A DNA stretch of 64,000 nt, taken from NCBI GenBank assembly GCA_046351415.1, contig JAXLYO010000012.1:124001-188000 (forward strand). The letters are read 5' to 3'. Numbering within the stretch: the stretch's first letter is position 1; each line of letters begins with the position of its first letter. Of the stretch, positions 27,515 to 38,351 are shown piece by piece. The stretch comes from JABFRG01 sp046351415 (GTDB taxonomy: Bacteria > Myxococcota_A > Polyangia > Polyangiales > Polyangiaceae). A program made the translations under genes and the position numbers. A model generated the notes under the pieces. It made no database searches and was not told the origin of the DNA. It worked only from the letters and a program-made list of their open reading frames with translations.

Positions 27515-27546
27515 AGCGCTCGGTCGGCGTGAGTGCGCGCTTTTTA
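27515..27546 (+). terminator. possible intrinsic terminator
   Basis: Short GC-rich arms agcgc and gcgct enclose a loop of 17 bases and lead into TTTTTAT, about 120 bases after the stop of the membrane-protein gene. The stem is short, so this is tentative. The surrounding 250-base gap (27394-27647) shows no other feature. Confidence 0.3.
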
Positions 27547-27647
27547 TCAGTGAATACGCAGGCAAACTCGCGCATCAGACTTAAGCGAACCCACTCGCTT
27601 CGCTTTGGTTTGCGAAGCCAAATCGTGTAGAACGGACCTGCTTTTCC

Positions 27648-28112
27648 ATGCTGCTGCGCTCGCTACAACCCGTCGTTCTTGCCTTGTCGCTTTCGAGCAT
27701 GCTCGCGTGCGGCGGCGGCGCGACCCAGCGCTGGGAGGCGAAATACGACTTTGCAACCACACCCGAGGCGATGTGCGGGAAGGTGAACGATCCGCTCGAG
27801 CTTCGGGTTTGCCGAGCCGAAGCCCGCTTCCGGGTCACGCGCCGCATGGGCACCCCGTCCGAAATCGTGTGTGCGAGCGATCGCCTCGACCAGATGCATG
27901 CCGCGCTGCGCGAGCGTAGCGAGACGCTCGACCATCACGTCGCCCTGGCCAACCTTCCCGGGTTCGAGCCCGACGAGGCCGCGCGCCTTCGTCGTACGAG
28001 CCAAACCATCATGCGCCTCTGGGACGAAATCCAGGCCGGCGTCTGCCAAGCACCGAGCTCGCCTGGCACATCCGGGGCGAGCACGGCTTCGTCCGTGGTG
28101 CCGAAGGGCTGA
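27648..28112 (+). CDS. small lipoprotein of unknown function
   Basis: A 154-residue protein with a signal peptide and lipobox SMLAC (Cys21). The mature part is helical with three more cysteines (about 43, 54 and 76) and a Ser/Thr/Ala-rich end. A segment 'VCRAEARFRVTRRMGTP' may be the core. No family is recognised. It ends 18 bases before the RNA-modification fusion gene, so they may be co-transcribed, though their roles seem unrelated. Confidence 0.7.
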   Translation: MLLRSLQPVVLALSLSSMLACGGGATQRWEAKYDFATTPEAMCGKVNDPLELRVCRAEARFRVTRRMGTPSEIVCASDRLDQMHAALRERSETLDHHVALANLPGFEPDEAARLRRTSQTIMRLWDEIQAGVCQAPSSPGTSGASTASSVVPKG

Positions 28113-28130
28113 CGTGCATTTGGTGGGTCC

Positions 28131-29819
28131 GTGGATCTGAGCCACGTCTTTCCGGCGTTTCGTGAGCGCTGGGTTCGCTACGAAGACGATGACATCATCG
28201 TCGTCGACAAGCCACCGTTCATGTCTTGCATGGCGGCGCAAGAAGGCGCCGATGCGCCGAAGGACGACCTCGTTGCGCGGCTGGGAGCGTATCTCGATGG
28301 CGGCTACATCGGCAGCCATCAACGGCTCGATCGCGACACGTCTGGGCTACTCGTCTACGCGAAACGAAAGGAAGCGAACGCCTCTCTCGCCAAACAGTTC
28401 GAAGCGCGTCTCGTCAAGAAGGAGTATCTCGCGCTCGTTCGCCGCTTCCGCGCAGCGCCCGGCGAAAGTCGCACACTGCGCGATTGGCTGGAGCCTCCGC
28501 GCCAAGGCGTCGTCGCCGTATCCGCCAAAAAGACGCGGACCGCACTGCAAGCGATCACCCATGTGACGGTCGAGGAGCAGACGACCCACGGCGTGCTCGT
28601 GCGTCTCGCTCTCGAAACGGGCAGGACGCACCAGGCCCGCGTGCAGCTCGCGCACGCAGGGGCGCCCATCGTCGGCTGCGCGCTCTACGGGGGCGACCCG
28701 GGCCCGCGACTTTTCTTGCACGCGGCAAAACTCCGATTCGAGCACCCACGCACGCGAAAGATCGTCGAAGTAAAGAGCGCGCTTCCAGCGTCCTTTTCCC
28801 ACTACCTCCGCGGCGACAAAGAAGATTGGGTCTACGACGACGAGGAGCAGCTGCGCCTCCAGCTCGAAGTCGCTTGCGATCGACGCTATGCGATCGCGAC
28901 CTCCGGAAAGACGAACGCGTTTCGGTTGGTGAACGATCTCGGCGACGCATTCCCCCGGCTCGCGGTGGATGTCTACGGTGGCTATGCGGTCGCGCAATTC
29001 TACGAGGACGATGTGTGGTCGAAGCCCGCCCGGTCCGAGCGCGTACTCGATGCACTGCACGTGGCTGGCTTCGCAGGCGTCTACGCGAAGTGGCGCCCCA
29101 AGCAGGCGAACGTTCTCGTCGATACGCGTACGAAGGAACGCGCTCCGAAGGAGGCGGTGAGGGGAGAGACCGCACCCGAGCCTCTCGCGGTCCTCGAGAA
29201 TGGCGTCACGTACCTCGCGCGTCTCGGCGACGGCCTTTCCACCGGCATCTTTCTCGACCAAAGGGTCGCGCGCGACTACGTGCGCCACCACGTGCGAGGC
29301 AAGACGGTGCTCAATCTCTTCGCGTACCAATGTGCCTTCAGCGTGGCCGCAGCCGCGGGGCACGCCAAGCGCACGGTGAGCGTCGACGTGTCTGCGGTGG
29401 CGCTGGAGCGCGGTCGTGAAACGTTCGGAGCGCTCCTCGGACCGCAACACACGTTCGTTGCGGAGGACGTCTTCAAGTGGCTCGAGCGCGCGAAAAAGAA
29501 GGGGGAGGCGTACGACTGGGTCATCCTCGACCCTCCCTCGTACTCGACGACGAAAGAGCGACGTTTCGTTGCCGAGTCAGACTACGCGGAGCTCGCAGCC
29601 CTCGCGCTTTCGGTAGTTCGGCCTGGGGGCTTCCTGCTCGCGTCGATGAATCACCGGAAAACGACGAAGAATCGGTTTCGAAAGCAGCTTTTCGAGGCTG
29701 GCAGGCTCGCGAAAAAGAACGTAGTGCGCGTGCGCGATACCGCCGAATCCGTTGATTTTCCTGCGCAAAATGGCGCAGAGCGGTACCTGAAAAGCGCTCT
29801 CGTGGAAGTGTCTTCGTAA
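28131..29819 (+). CDS. RluA-type pseudouridine synthase fused to an RlmI-like methyltransferase
   Basis: A 562-residue, two-enzyme fusion. Residues 1-225 are an RluA-family pseudouridine synthase: 'DDIIVVDKPPF', the catalytic motif RLDRDTSG (Asp67) and 'ETGRTHQARVQLAHAGAPIVG'. Residues 240-560 match RlmI/RlmK-type class I methyltransferases: a leading 'AFRLVNDLGDAFPRLAVDVYG', 'GLSTGIFLDQR', the SAM-binding 'VLNLFAYQCAFS' (about 392-403) and motif IV DPPSYS (about 467). One chain may isomerise a uridine and methylate a nearby base, most probably in 23S rRNA; the targets are not known. The start is GTG 28131 after a GGTGGG site. No S4 domain is present. Confidence 0.92.
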   Translation: MDLSHVFPAFRERWVRYEDDDIIVVDKPPFMSCMAAQEGADAPKDDLVARLGAYLDGGYIGSHQRLDRDTSGLLVYAKRKEANASLAKQFEARLVKKEYLALVRRFRAAPGESRTLRDWLEPPRQGVVAVSAKKTRTALQAITHVTVEEQTTHGVLVRLALETGRTHQARVQLAHAGAPIVGCALYGGDPGPRLFLHAAKLRFEHPRTRKIVEVKSALPASFSHYLRGDKEDWVYDDEEQLRLQLEVACDRRYAIATSGKTNAFRLVNDLGDAFPRLAVDVYGGYAVAQFYEDDVWSKPARSERVLDALHVAGFAGVYAKWRPKQANVLVDTRTKERAPKEAVRGETAPEPLAVLENGVTYLARLGDGLSTGIFLDQRVARDYVRHHVRGKTVLNLFAYQCAFSVAAAAGHAKRTVSVDVSAVALERGRETFGALLGPQHTFVAEDVFKWLERAKKKGEAYDWVILDPPSYSTTKERRFVAESDYAELAALALSVVRPGGFLLASMNHRKTTKNRFRKQLFEAGRLAKKNVVRVRDTAESVDFPAQNGAERYLKSALVEVSS

Positions 29820-29928
29820 AAAATCTCCCGCGCCGTGTAAGGCCCGGAGCCTCCCTCCGTTCTCTGGGTACGCGGCCCACACGAAGCGTGTGCGGCATGC
29901 AGAGAACCACTCTCGGAGGCTTTCAGTC

Positions 29929-30849
29929 ATGAAAACGGGTTTCGTCGCAGCAGTAGGAGCGTTGGCGTTGGGTTCGGTGCTCGTCGGTTGCGGTGGAGGC
30001 GCTGCCTACAAAAGCCCCGGAGGGGGACAAGCGCCGACGGCAGACCGTTCCTACGCAGCCGAGAGTGCACCTGCGGGTGGTGTCGCTCCGAGCGCGCCCA
30101 TGTCACAATCGGAAGGTCGTTCCGCGGACGTTCGCCCGTCCGCCAAGTCCGCGCAGGAGCCCATGGCCCCGCCCTCGAGTGCAGCCGCGCCTCGCGAGCG
30201 CCAAGGGCTCGGGACGGAGTGGGGCGAGACGCGTGATTCGCGCGTCTACGAGGTTTCGTTCACCCGAAATGACTACGATCGTCCGACTTCCGTCGTGAGC
30301 ATCTACTACAACGATCGCGACGGCGTGGATTCGCTCGTGCGCTACCACGAACGGAACGGCACGTATCATCGCGGCCCGAGTCTCGGTACGAGCGACGTGT
30401 CGGTCGAAATCAGAAACGATGCAGACGGCTCGTTCGATGCGTTTCGTCTGGGCGACCGCAACTACGTCATCGGCAGCGCAGGGGCTCGCTACACGATCAT
30501 GCTGTCGAATCGTACGGGGCGTCGCTACGAAGCGGTCACGACGGTCGACGGCCTCGACGTCATCAACGGCAGGCCCGGAAACTTCCGCAATCGCGGCTAC
30601 ATCCTCTCGCCGTATGCTTCGGTACGCATCGATGGGTTCCGTCGGAGCGACGAACAGGTCGCGGCCTTCCGCTTCGGCGCGGTCGGCGACTCGTACGCCG
30701 CATCGAAAGGCAGCGACCGCAACGTGGGCGTCATCGGCGTCGCTCTCTTCGCCGAGCGCGGTCCCGACCCTGACGACGTTCGCCTCCGCGCCACCGCTTC
30801 GCCCTTCCCCCAGGCCGACCCCCGCTACGCGCAGCCGCCGCGCCGCTGA
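29929..30849 (+). CDS. lipoprotein of unknown function
   Basis: A 306-residue lipoprotein with lipobox LVGC. The ATG at 29929 is preceded by a good GGAGG site (within 29912-29919), which decides it over an earlier ATG at 29890. After a disordered Ser/Ala/Pro-rich stretch to about residue 95, a beta-rich domain follows with repeated Tyr/Asn/Arg motifs ('EVSFTRNDYDRPTSVVSIYYNDRDG', 'GYILSPYASVRIDGFRR'). The family is unknown. It is probably anchored at the cell surface or in the periplasm. Confidence 0.75.
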   Translation: MKTGFVAAVGALALGSVLVGCGGGAAYKSPGGGQAPTADRSYAAESAPAGGVAPSAPMSQSEGRSADVRPSAKSAQEPMAPPSSAAAPRERQGLGTEWGETRDSRVYEVSFTRNDYDRPTSVVSIYYNDRDGVDSLVRYHERNGTYHRGPSLGTSDVSVEIRNDADGSFDAFRLGDRNYVIGSAGARYTIMLSNRTGRRYEAVTTVDGLDVINGRPGNFRNRGYILSPYASVRIDGFRRSDEQVAAFRFGAVGDSYAASKGSDRNVGVIGVALFAERGPDPDDVRLRATASPFPQADPRYAQPPRR

Positions 30850-30946
30850 GAAAAGCGGACGTGTCGCAGAAAGCCGAGCGTGCCCCTGAGGCCGTTCGGC
30901 TTCTTTGCTTGCACTCTCTCGCGCCTCCATCGAAACTCGATCGCGC

Positions 30947-31585
30947 ATGAAGCGATATATCGCCGTTGCGGGGACGATTGGGGCAGGGAAGACGTCCCTC
31001 GTCCAATGGCTCACGAAGCGTTATGGCGTCACGCCCTTCTACGAGCCCAACGACGAGAATCCGTATATCGCGGACTTCTACAAGGACATGAAGCGCTATG
31101 CGTTTCATTCGCAGTGCTTCTTTTTGGCGCACAAGCTCGAGCTCCACCAAAAGCTCGAACGTTCCGGCAAACCTGCAGTGATCGACCGCACAATCTACGA
31201 AGATGCGGAGATCTTCGCCAAGAACCTCTTTCTCACGAGAAAGATGTCGAGTCGTGATTGGGCGGTCTACGAACGCCTTTACGAGGGCATCCGCCGGGCG
31301 CTTCGACCACCGGACGTGATGATCGCGCTCACGTGCTCGCTCTCGGCGACGAAGAAGCGTATCGACCGCCGCGGACGGGAGAGCGAAAGCTCGATTCCGG
31401 ACGCCTATTTGAGGCGCTTACACAAGATGTACGATGCATGGTTCGACCGTTATACGCTGTCGCCCATCGTCCGCATCGACACGACGAAGCTCGACTACGT
31501 GGAAGACCTGGTCGACCTCATCGAGCTGTCTCAGACCGTCGACAAGGCGCTCGGCGTCTCCGCGGACAAAACCGGCCGGAAATAG
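30947..31585 (+). CDS. deoxynucleoside kinase
   Basis: A 212-residue dNK/dGK-family kinase of the salvage pathway, phosphorylating deoxynucleosides with ATP. It has the P-loop GTIGAGKT (residues 9-16), the substrate-binding motif DRTIYED (80-86) and an arginine-rich LID (KRIDRRGRESE, 137-147). The start at ATG 30947 gives the normal family N-terminus; a longer frame from 30905 is unlikely. The base specificity cannot be read from sequence. Confidence 0.92.
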   Translation: MKRYIAVAGTIGAGKTSLVQWLTKRYGVTPFYEPNDENPYIADFYKDMKRYAFHSQCFFLAHKLELHQKLERSGKPAVIDRTIYEDAEIFAKNLFLTRKMSSRDWAVYERLYEGIRRALRPPDVMIALTCSLSATKKRIDRRGRESESSIPDAYLRRLHKMYDAWFDRYTLSPIVRIDTTKLDYVEDLVDLIELSQTVDKALGVSADKTGRK

Positions 31586-31632
31586 CGGCTTTCCCTTGAC
31601 TCTCCAGCCTGCCACTGCTCCTTTCCGGGGCC

Positions 31633-33714
<2,082 letters not shown>

Positions 33715-33868
33715 AGTCGCGCGCGTTCTTCTGCGCTCGAAGGCCATTTACGCACAAGGGAGCTCGTAGGCGCTCATGTGGTGAAGGCTGCGCCGAAAGC
33801 GTCGCGCGGCGGTCGCACGTGCGAGTACCGATTGGCGCGTCGACTTAGGCCATGCTTTATTTGTAACT

Positions 33869-34048
33869 ATGGCCGATCCTATCAAGTCGAAGAAACTCAA
33901 GATAAGCGCGCGCGACAGCTCCACGTTGAAGGCTGGTGCGCAGACCTCTGCCTCCGATGCGGCAGCCGTCTCCGTAAGCGGGCGGAAGAAGGGCGGCTGC
34001 GCGAACGCCCTCTGCGCCGAAGAAGTGAAAGCCGTCAACGCGGACTGA
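33869..34048 (+). CDS. short Cys-containing peptide, possible modified-peptide precursor
   Basis: A 59-residue peptide read directly from the DNA. The N-terminal part is basic and leader-like (KSKKLKISARDSSTLKAG), the middle is Ala/Ser-rich, and the end has GRKKGGCANALCAEEV with two cysteines. It shares L-K-I-x4-S-S and a later Gly-Gly-Cys with the peptide at 44983-45153. No Shine-Dalgarno is evident; TTGGCG and TTTATT elements 18 bases apart (about 33829-33860) could give a very short leader. No modification enzyme is next to it. It could instead be an ordinary small protein. Confidence 0.45.
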   Translation: MADPIKSKKLKISARDSSTLKAGAQTSASDAAAVSVSGRKKGGCANALCAEEVKAVNAD

Positions 34049-34071
34049 CGTCGCAGACGCTCTGCGAGCTT

Positions 34072-35511
34072 CTAGCGCCGCCGCAGGATGTAGTAGCCGC
34101 TCGACCCGCTTCGGCCGAGTCGCACGAACGCCCGCTGTTCGAAATGCGCATGCAGAAGCTCGCTCTGCGCCAATCGATAGTCCGTCTCGCGACCGTACAC
34201 GGCGCCATCGTAAGGAACGTCGCTGCTCCCCGTACTTGCGTACAGCAAAACGGTGTCGATGTGACGGTCTAGCAGCATTCCTGCGTCCACGTTCTTCGAC
34301 GTGTGGCTCCCACGAAGGTGCGCGATCTGCGCATCTGTGAGTCCAGCCAGATCCATGATGTATGCATCTGGCTTCGTGGCGGAAGGCCATCCAATGTCGA
34401 CGCTCGCGATCCGGTCTCCCAGAAACGGCTGGGCGTCGAGCACGAGCGCTGCGCGATCCGCGAGTACGGTCCTTCCGCGCGGCGCTGCCGTGACCCAGGG
34501 CCATACGCTGAGGAGACCCACGAGGAGCGCGGGGAGCTTGCCCTTGTAGCCCTGGAATTCCGCTTCACTGAAGGCGAACACGAAGACGGGGGCAAGCGGA
34601 GCGACGAGCCTCCCATACGGCATCCAGTCTCCGCCGGCCATCGCGATCGCGCAGCATCCGGCGAAGCCCACGAGTGACAGGAGGCGGGGCGTGCCGCGAC
34701 GAGAGAGAGAAACGAGCCCGAGAATCGGCGTCGCGCAGACGAGGCACGCCACCAAGACGTAGACCGAGCCCTGGGAAAGACTCGCTGGCTTGGCGTAGGC
34801 CGAGAGAGGGATGGGAGCACCAAAGGCAGCGGCGCGCGCGCCTGCACAGACGAGGAAGGGGAGGAGGGAGGCACTCACCCATGTTGCAACCGTTCGCGGC
34901 ACGCGGGCGGCCTCGCGGTCGCGAAACGCGACGGCGAGGGTCATGGAGATCGAAAACACGATGAGCTCGGGCCGGAATGCAGATGCGAGCCCTGCAAAGA
35001 CCAATGCCCGCGTGGGACGCACCGAGAACATGGAGGCTGCCATCGTTCCGAGGGCAATGACGAGTCCCGTTTCGAGCCCAGCACCCGCATGAGCCGCTAC
35101 CGGGAGTGGCCCCACCAGCAGCGCACCAAGGAGCAGTCGGGACGCGGCATCGCCCTTGAGAGATCGGCTCGCGTAGAGGGCGACGCCCACGCAGAGCACG
35201 AGCGAAAGGGCTTTCCACGTAACGAGGGCAGCGAACGGAGGCGCCCCGCCGAACGGGACGAGCAGAAACGGCAGGGGTAACGGCGTCACGCCGTCCGATG
35301 GCGCCGACCCCTCGCAGAATCGATATGCGCCGAACCGGCGGAGCTGTGCCGCATAGCGGAGTGGGATGAATGCGTCATCGATCGTGAAGCCCCACATCGA
35401 GAGAGCGCCGACGCTCGCCAAAAGTACCCCGATTCCTGCGGAAAAGTGCTTCCACCAAGGCTCGCGATGGGGCCTATCAGGAGTCTCCGACGATTGTCCA
35501 AAACCATGCAT
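34072..35511 (-). CDS. GT-C-type membrane glycosyltransferase-like protein
   Basis: A 479-residue polytopic protein with about ten to eleven helices. Directly after helix 1 comes 'TIDDAFIPLRYAAQLRRFGAY', which matches the D-D-[AS]-[FY]-I-x2-R-Y-A pattern of bacterial GT-C proteins (ArnT/mannosyltransferase-like). The twin aspartates are the likely catalytic or metal-binding residues. It ends with a soluble domain. Such enzymes move sugars from lipid-phosphate donors to acceptors outside the membrane. It does not show the PYQDLPDH block of the four tandem proteins at 17.9-24.4 kb, so it is a separate family. Confidence 0.75.
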   Translation of the reverse strand: MHGFGQSSETPDRPHREPWWKHFSAGIGVLLASVGALSMWGFTIDDAFIPLRYAAQLRRFGAYRFCEGSAPSDGVTPLPLPFLLVPFGGAPPFAALVTWKALSLVLCVGVALYASRSLKGDAASRLLLGALLVGPLPVAAHAGAGLETGLVIALGTMAASMFSVRPTRALVFAGLASAFRPELIVFSISMTLAVAFRDREAARVPRTVATWVSASLLPFLVCAGARAAAFGAPIPLSAYAKPASLSQGSVYVLVACLVCATPILGLVSLSRRGTPRLLSLVGFAGCCAIAMAGGDWMPYGRLVAPLAPVFVFAFSEAEFQGYKGKLPALLVGLLSVWPWVTAAPRGRTVLADRAALVLDAQPFLGDRIASVDIGWPSATKPDAYIMDLAGLTDAQIAHLRGSHTSKNVDAGMLLDRHIDTVLLYASTGSSDVPYDGAVYGRETDYRLAQSELLHAHFEQRAFVRLGRSGSSGYYILRRR

Positions 35512-35612
35512 GTTGTGCCGAAAAGTGGCTGTGGAGTGGTGCGGTTTCTTACGCTTCGTGTTGCCGGCCGCTTCTCTCGTCTCCGAGCGACGCGCCCGCC
35601 CCCCAAACTACC

Positions 35613-37952
35613 ATGCGTTCGTTCGAGATACTCGTCCCCGAACCCTCTCAATCCGCTCTCTCGAGTGCACCCCAAGGCGGCTCAGCCGTGGGAGGTCCGC
35701 TTCAGAACCGCCGATCGAAGAACTTTCTGGAAGTCTTCGTGCACGGCGCGAACATCACGGCGCGCGTCGAGGAGCGCCAGACGTCGAGCATCGTGCGCGA
35801 CCTCTCGTACGCAATCCTGGAGCTCAGCACACGCGACTACGGAAAGCGCATCGTACCGTTCTACGACGACGCCTACGAGCTTGCGATCGAGCGCTGCGCG
35901 GAAGCCGCATACATCAGTCTGTATCGCGGTGGCGCAGACCCGTTCGTCATCGTTTACGATCGTTGCGTGGCGTTCGCCGAGGTTGCAACGGGCGTACGAG
36001 ACGCGTTGAACGCGCTGGTTGGGCAGGGGTCTGCGCCGAAATCGCGACGCACACCGGCGGGCGAATACGAAGAGCTTTCAGGTCTTGCGGCGCGCTTCGT
36101 GAGCGAACTCGGGCAAGTGCTCGACATCGAAGAATCGGCGGACGCCGCCTCGCTCCCGCCCCCGTCGATGGATACGCTGACGGTCGAACACCTGGCCGAT
36201 GCGCCCGTGTCGATTTCCGCGGACTTCGCGCTGCGTCGGCCGGTCGAGCAGCGAAGTGCTTCCGACGTGGAATCGTCCGATCTCCATGCGCTTCTGTTCT
36301 CGGGTCGTGCGCGTCTCGACGTGCGCGGCCGCGTCATCGAGCTCGGGGACATTCACCCCTTCGTGTTTGCCGATCGCCTTCTGCGCTTCGCTACGGAAGT
36401 TCTCGAGGCCTGGGCCGCGGGGAACGTGCGCCAGCTCAATCTTGCAGCGGGGACGTATACGCTAGGTGCGCGCACCAGCAGCTCGGGCGAAGTGGCGCTC
36501 CTGCTCCAGGGCGCCGGGCGTCAACTCTACACGTTCCCAGGCTTGTCGGCCTTCGACGTCGTAGCCGCAGCGGTCGCGTTCGGTCGTGGGCTTTGCCGTA
36601 CGCTCCTCCGGCTCGATCGCAAACAGATGCGGAACCTGCGGCTCTCGGCGTTCCGCCGCCGCGTGCGCGAGGTGTCCGAATGGCTCCGCAACCTCACGGA
36701 GACCGACGAACGCATCAATCCTTCACCCGAGTCGTACCGTGCCTTCGCCAAGACGCCGCGCCAAGAAAGCGGCGAAGCAGCTCCGCTTCGGCTCCGCTAT
36801 GCCGAGCGTTGGCGGGCGATGGTGCCGGGCATCGATCTTCGTTCCACCTTCCTCTGTGGCGACCGACTCATCGTCGGTGGCGCCCGCGATCTCTTCTGCC
36901 TCGACCGGACGAGTGGCGAGGTGCGCTGGCGTTCTCCCGTCGCCAAGGGGGTCTCCGTCGTCACGCCGCAAGGAATCGCGCGGGTGGGAAGTGACGGGAC
37001 CATCTCGCTCCACGACTACGAGCGTGGCGCCATTGCGCTGCAGACCTGGATCGCTCCGAGGCACGGTGCGCTTCCGTCGGGCGCTGTCGTCAATTCGCCG
37101 GGCCTTCCGAAGCTTCTCGTCGTGACCGAAGGTGAGCGCCATCTCGTCGCGCTCGACCTTCTGAGCGGCGAGCCTCGTTGGCGGTTCGCCTGGTCCGGAT
37201 CCTCCGTACCGCGTCTTCGGCGGGCAGGGAAGTTGCTCTACGTCGCTACGGGTGATGCATCCATCACTGCCATCGACCTGCTCTCGGGCGAAGTCGTGTG
37301 GCGTCGTTGCGACCGCTTCCGCTTCCGCGCGACGCCCACACTCCACGCCGACACCTGCTACGCGATTTCGGGTGCGACGGCGGTTCCCGGTAAACTGCAC
37401 GCGTTTGATGCCTATTCGGGCGCCACGAAGTGGGCCGTTCCGCTCCTCTCGGGTCCCTGCACGGTCGAAGGGGGGCCTCTCTGTGCGGGTTCTTCGGTCG
37501 TCGTACCCATGCGCGAGCGCGGGATGCTGGCGCTCGTCGGCTACGATCGTGCGACGGGCGAGGAGCGCTGGCGGACGAAGGGCGTTTCCGCGATGGGAAC
37601 GTCGTTCTTGTGTGTCGATGACCGCATCATCGGAAACGCTCCCACGGGCGAGCTCTCTGCGGTCGACTCCGAGACCGGGAAGATCGTCTACAGCCACGCG
37701 TTCGGACGTGTCGTCGACACCGACGTTCCCCGTCGGCTCGAGCCCATCCTCCGGTCCGGTGCGCTCTACGTCCCCCACACCGACGTGCATATCCTTCGTC
37801 CGAGCGATGGTCGCGTTCTCGGGCGTGTGGGCGCAACCGACGCCATTCCAGACCTCCTGCGGGTGGACGAGCGCTGCGACGTCTATCTCGCCGAAGAAAG
37901 TGGGCATGTTGCCGCATATGGTGTCGGCCCCACACTCTCCCTCGTGAGGTAA
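35613..37952 (+). CDS. PQQ-type beta-propeller protein, cytoplasmic
   Basis: A 779-residue protein without a signal peptide. Residues 1-390 form a unique region with acidic linkers and a segment 'RQLYTFPGLSAFDVVAAAVAF'. From about 395 on there are repeated PQQ-like propeller blades, each ending in a pattern like D-x-x-[ST]-G-x-x-x-W-R ('DRTSGEVRWR', 'DLLSGEPRWRF', 'DLLSGEVVWRR', 'DAYSGATKWA', 'DRATGEERWR', 'DSETGKIVY'). Without export signal it is unlikely to bind PQQ as a periplasmic dehydrogenase and may be a scaffold or sensor. Its stop overlaps the ATG of the MAPEG gene (TAATG). Confidence 0.82.
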   Translation: MRSFEILVPEPSQSALSSAPQGGSAVGGPLQNRRSKNFLEVFVHGANITARVEERQTSSIVRDLSYAILELSTRDYGKRIVPFYDDAYELAIERCAEAAYISLYRGGADPFVIVYDRCVAFAEVATGVRDALNALVGQGSAPKSRRTPAGEYEELSGLAARFVSELGQVLDIEESADAASLPPPSMDTLTVEHLADAPVSISADFALRRPVEQRSASDVESSDLHALLFSGRARLDVRGRVIELGDIHPFVFADRLLRFATEVLEAWAAGNVRQLNLAAGTYTLGARTSSSGEVALLLQGAGRQLYTFPGLSAFDVVAAAVAFGRGLCRTLLRLDRKQMRNLRLSAFRRRVREVSEWLRNLTETDERINPSPESYRAFAKTPRQESGEAAPLRLRYAERWRAMVPGIDLRSTFLCGDRLIVGGARDLFCLDRTSGEVRWRSPVAKGVSVVTPQGIARVGSDGTISLHDYERGAIALQTWIAPRHGALPSGAVVNSPGLPKLLVVTEGERHLVALDLLSGEPRWRFAWSGSSVPRLRRAGKLLYVATGDASITAIDLLSGEVVWRRCDRFRFRATPTLHADTCYAISGATAVPGKLHAFDAYSGATKWAVPLLSGPCTVEGGPLCAGSSVVVPMRERGMLALVGYDRATGEERWRTKGVSAMGTSFLCVDDRIIGNAPTGELSAVDSETGKIVYSHAFGRVVDTDVPRRLEPILRSGALYVPHTDVHILRPSDGRVLGRVGATDAIPDLLRVDERCDVYLAEESGHVAAYGVGPTLSLVR

Positions 37953-38344
37953 TGGTGAACATTCTCGCCACCGTTCCCATCTCGCTCTTGTGGGTCTACT
38001 TGACGAAGTCCCTCGCGATTCGAGGGATCATCAAGCAGACCGGCAAGTACGACAACGACAACCCCCGCGACCAGCAAGCGGCCCTCGAAGGTCCTGCGAA
38101 GAGAGCGATCGCTGCCCACTACAACGGGTTCGAGGCGTTTCCGGGCTTCGCCATCGGTGTCGTTCTCGCGAAGGTCACAGGGACTCGGCCGGACATTGCG
38201 ATGATCCTCGCGTGGGTCCACGTGGCCGCTCGGATCGTCTATCCGTTTCTCTACATCAACCAAATCTCGTCGCTTCGCAGCACGGTATGGGCGGTCGGCT
38301 TCCTTGCGACGATGGGCCTGCTCTGCCTGCCCGTGTTCGGCTGA
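37952..38344 (+). CDS. MAPEG-family membrane protein
   Basis: A 130-residue, four-helix membrane protein matching the MAPEG family: 'NPRDQQAALEGPAKRAIAAHYNGFEAFPGF' includes the conserved R-A-x-x-A-H-x-N-x-x-E-x-x-P signature, and 'ARIVYPFLYI' the conserved helix-4 arginine/tyrosine pattern. Members are involved in eicosanoid and glutathione metabolism in eukaryotes; the bacterial role is unclear. It is translationally coupled to the propeller gene. Confidence 0.88.
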   Translation: MVNILATVPISLLWVYLTKSLAIRGIIKQTGKYDNDNPRDQQAALEGPAKRAIAAHYNGFEAFPGFAIGVVLAKVTGTRPDIAMILAWVHVAARIVYPFLYINQISSLRSTVWAVGFLATMGLLCLPVFG

Positions 38345-38351
38345 AAGCGAC

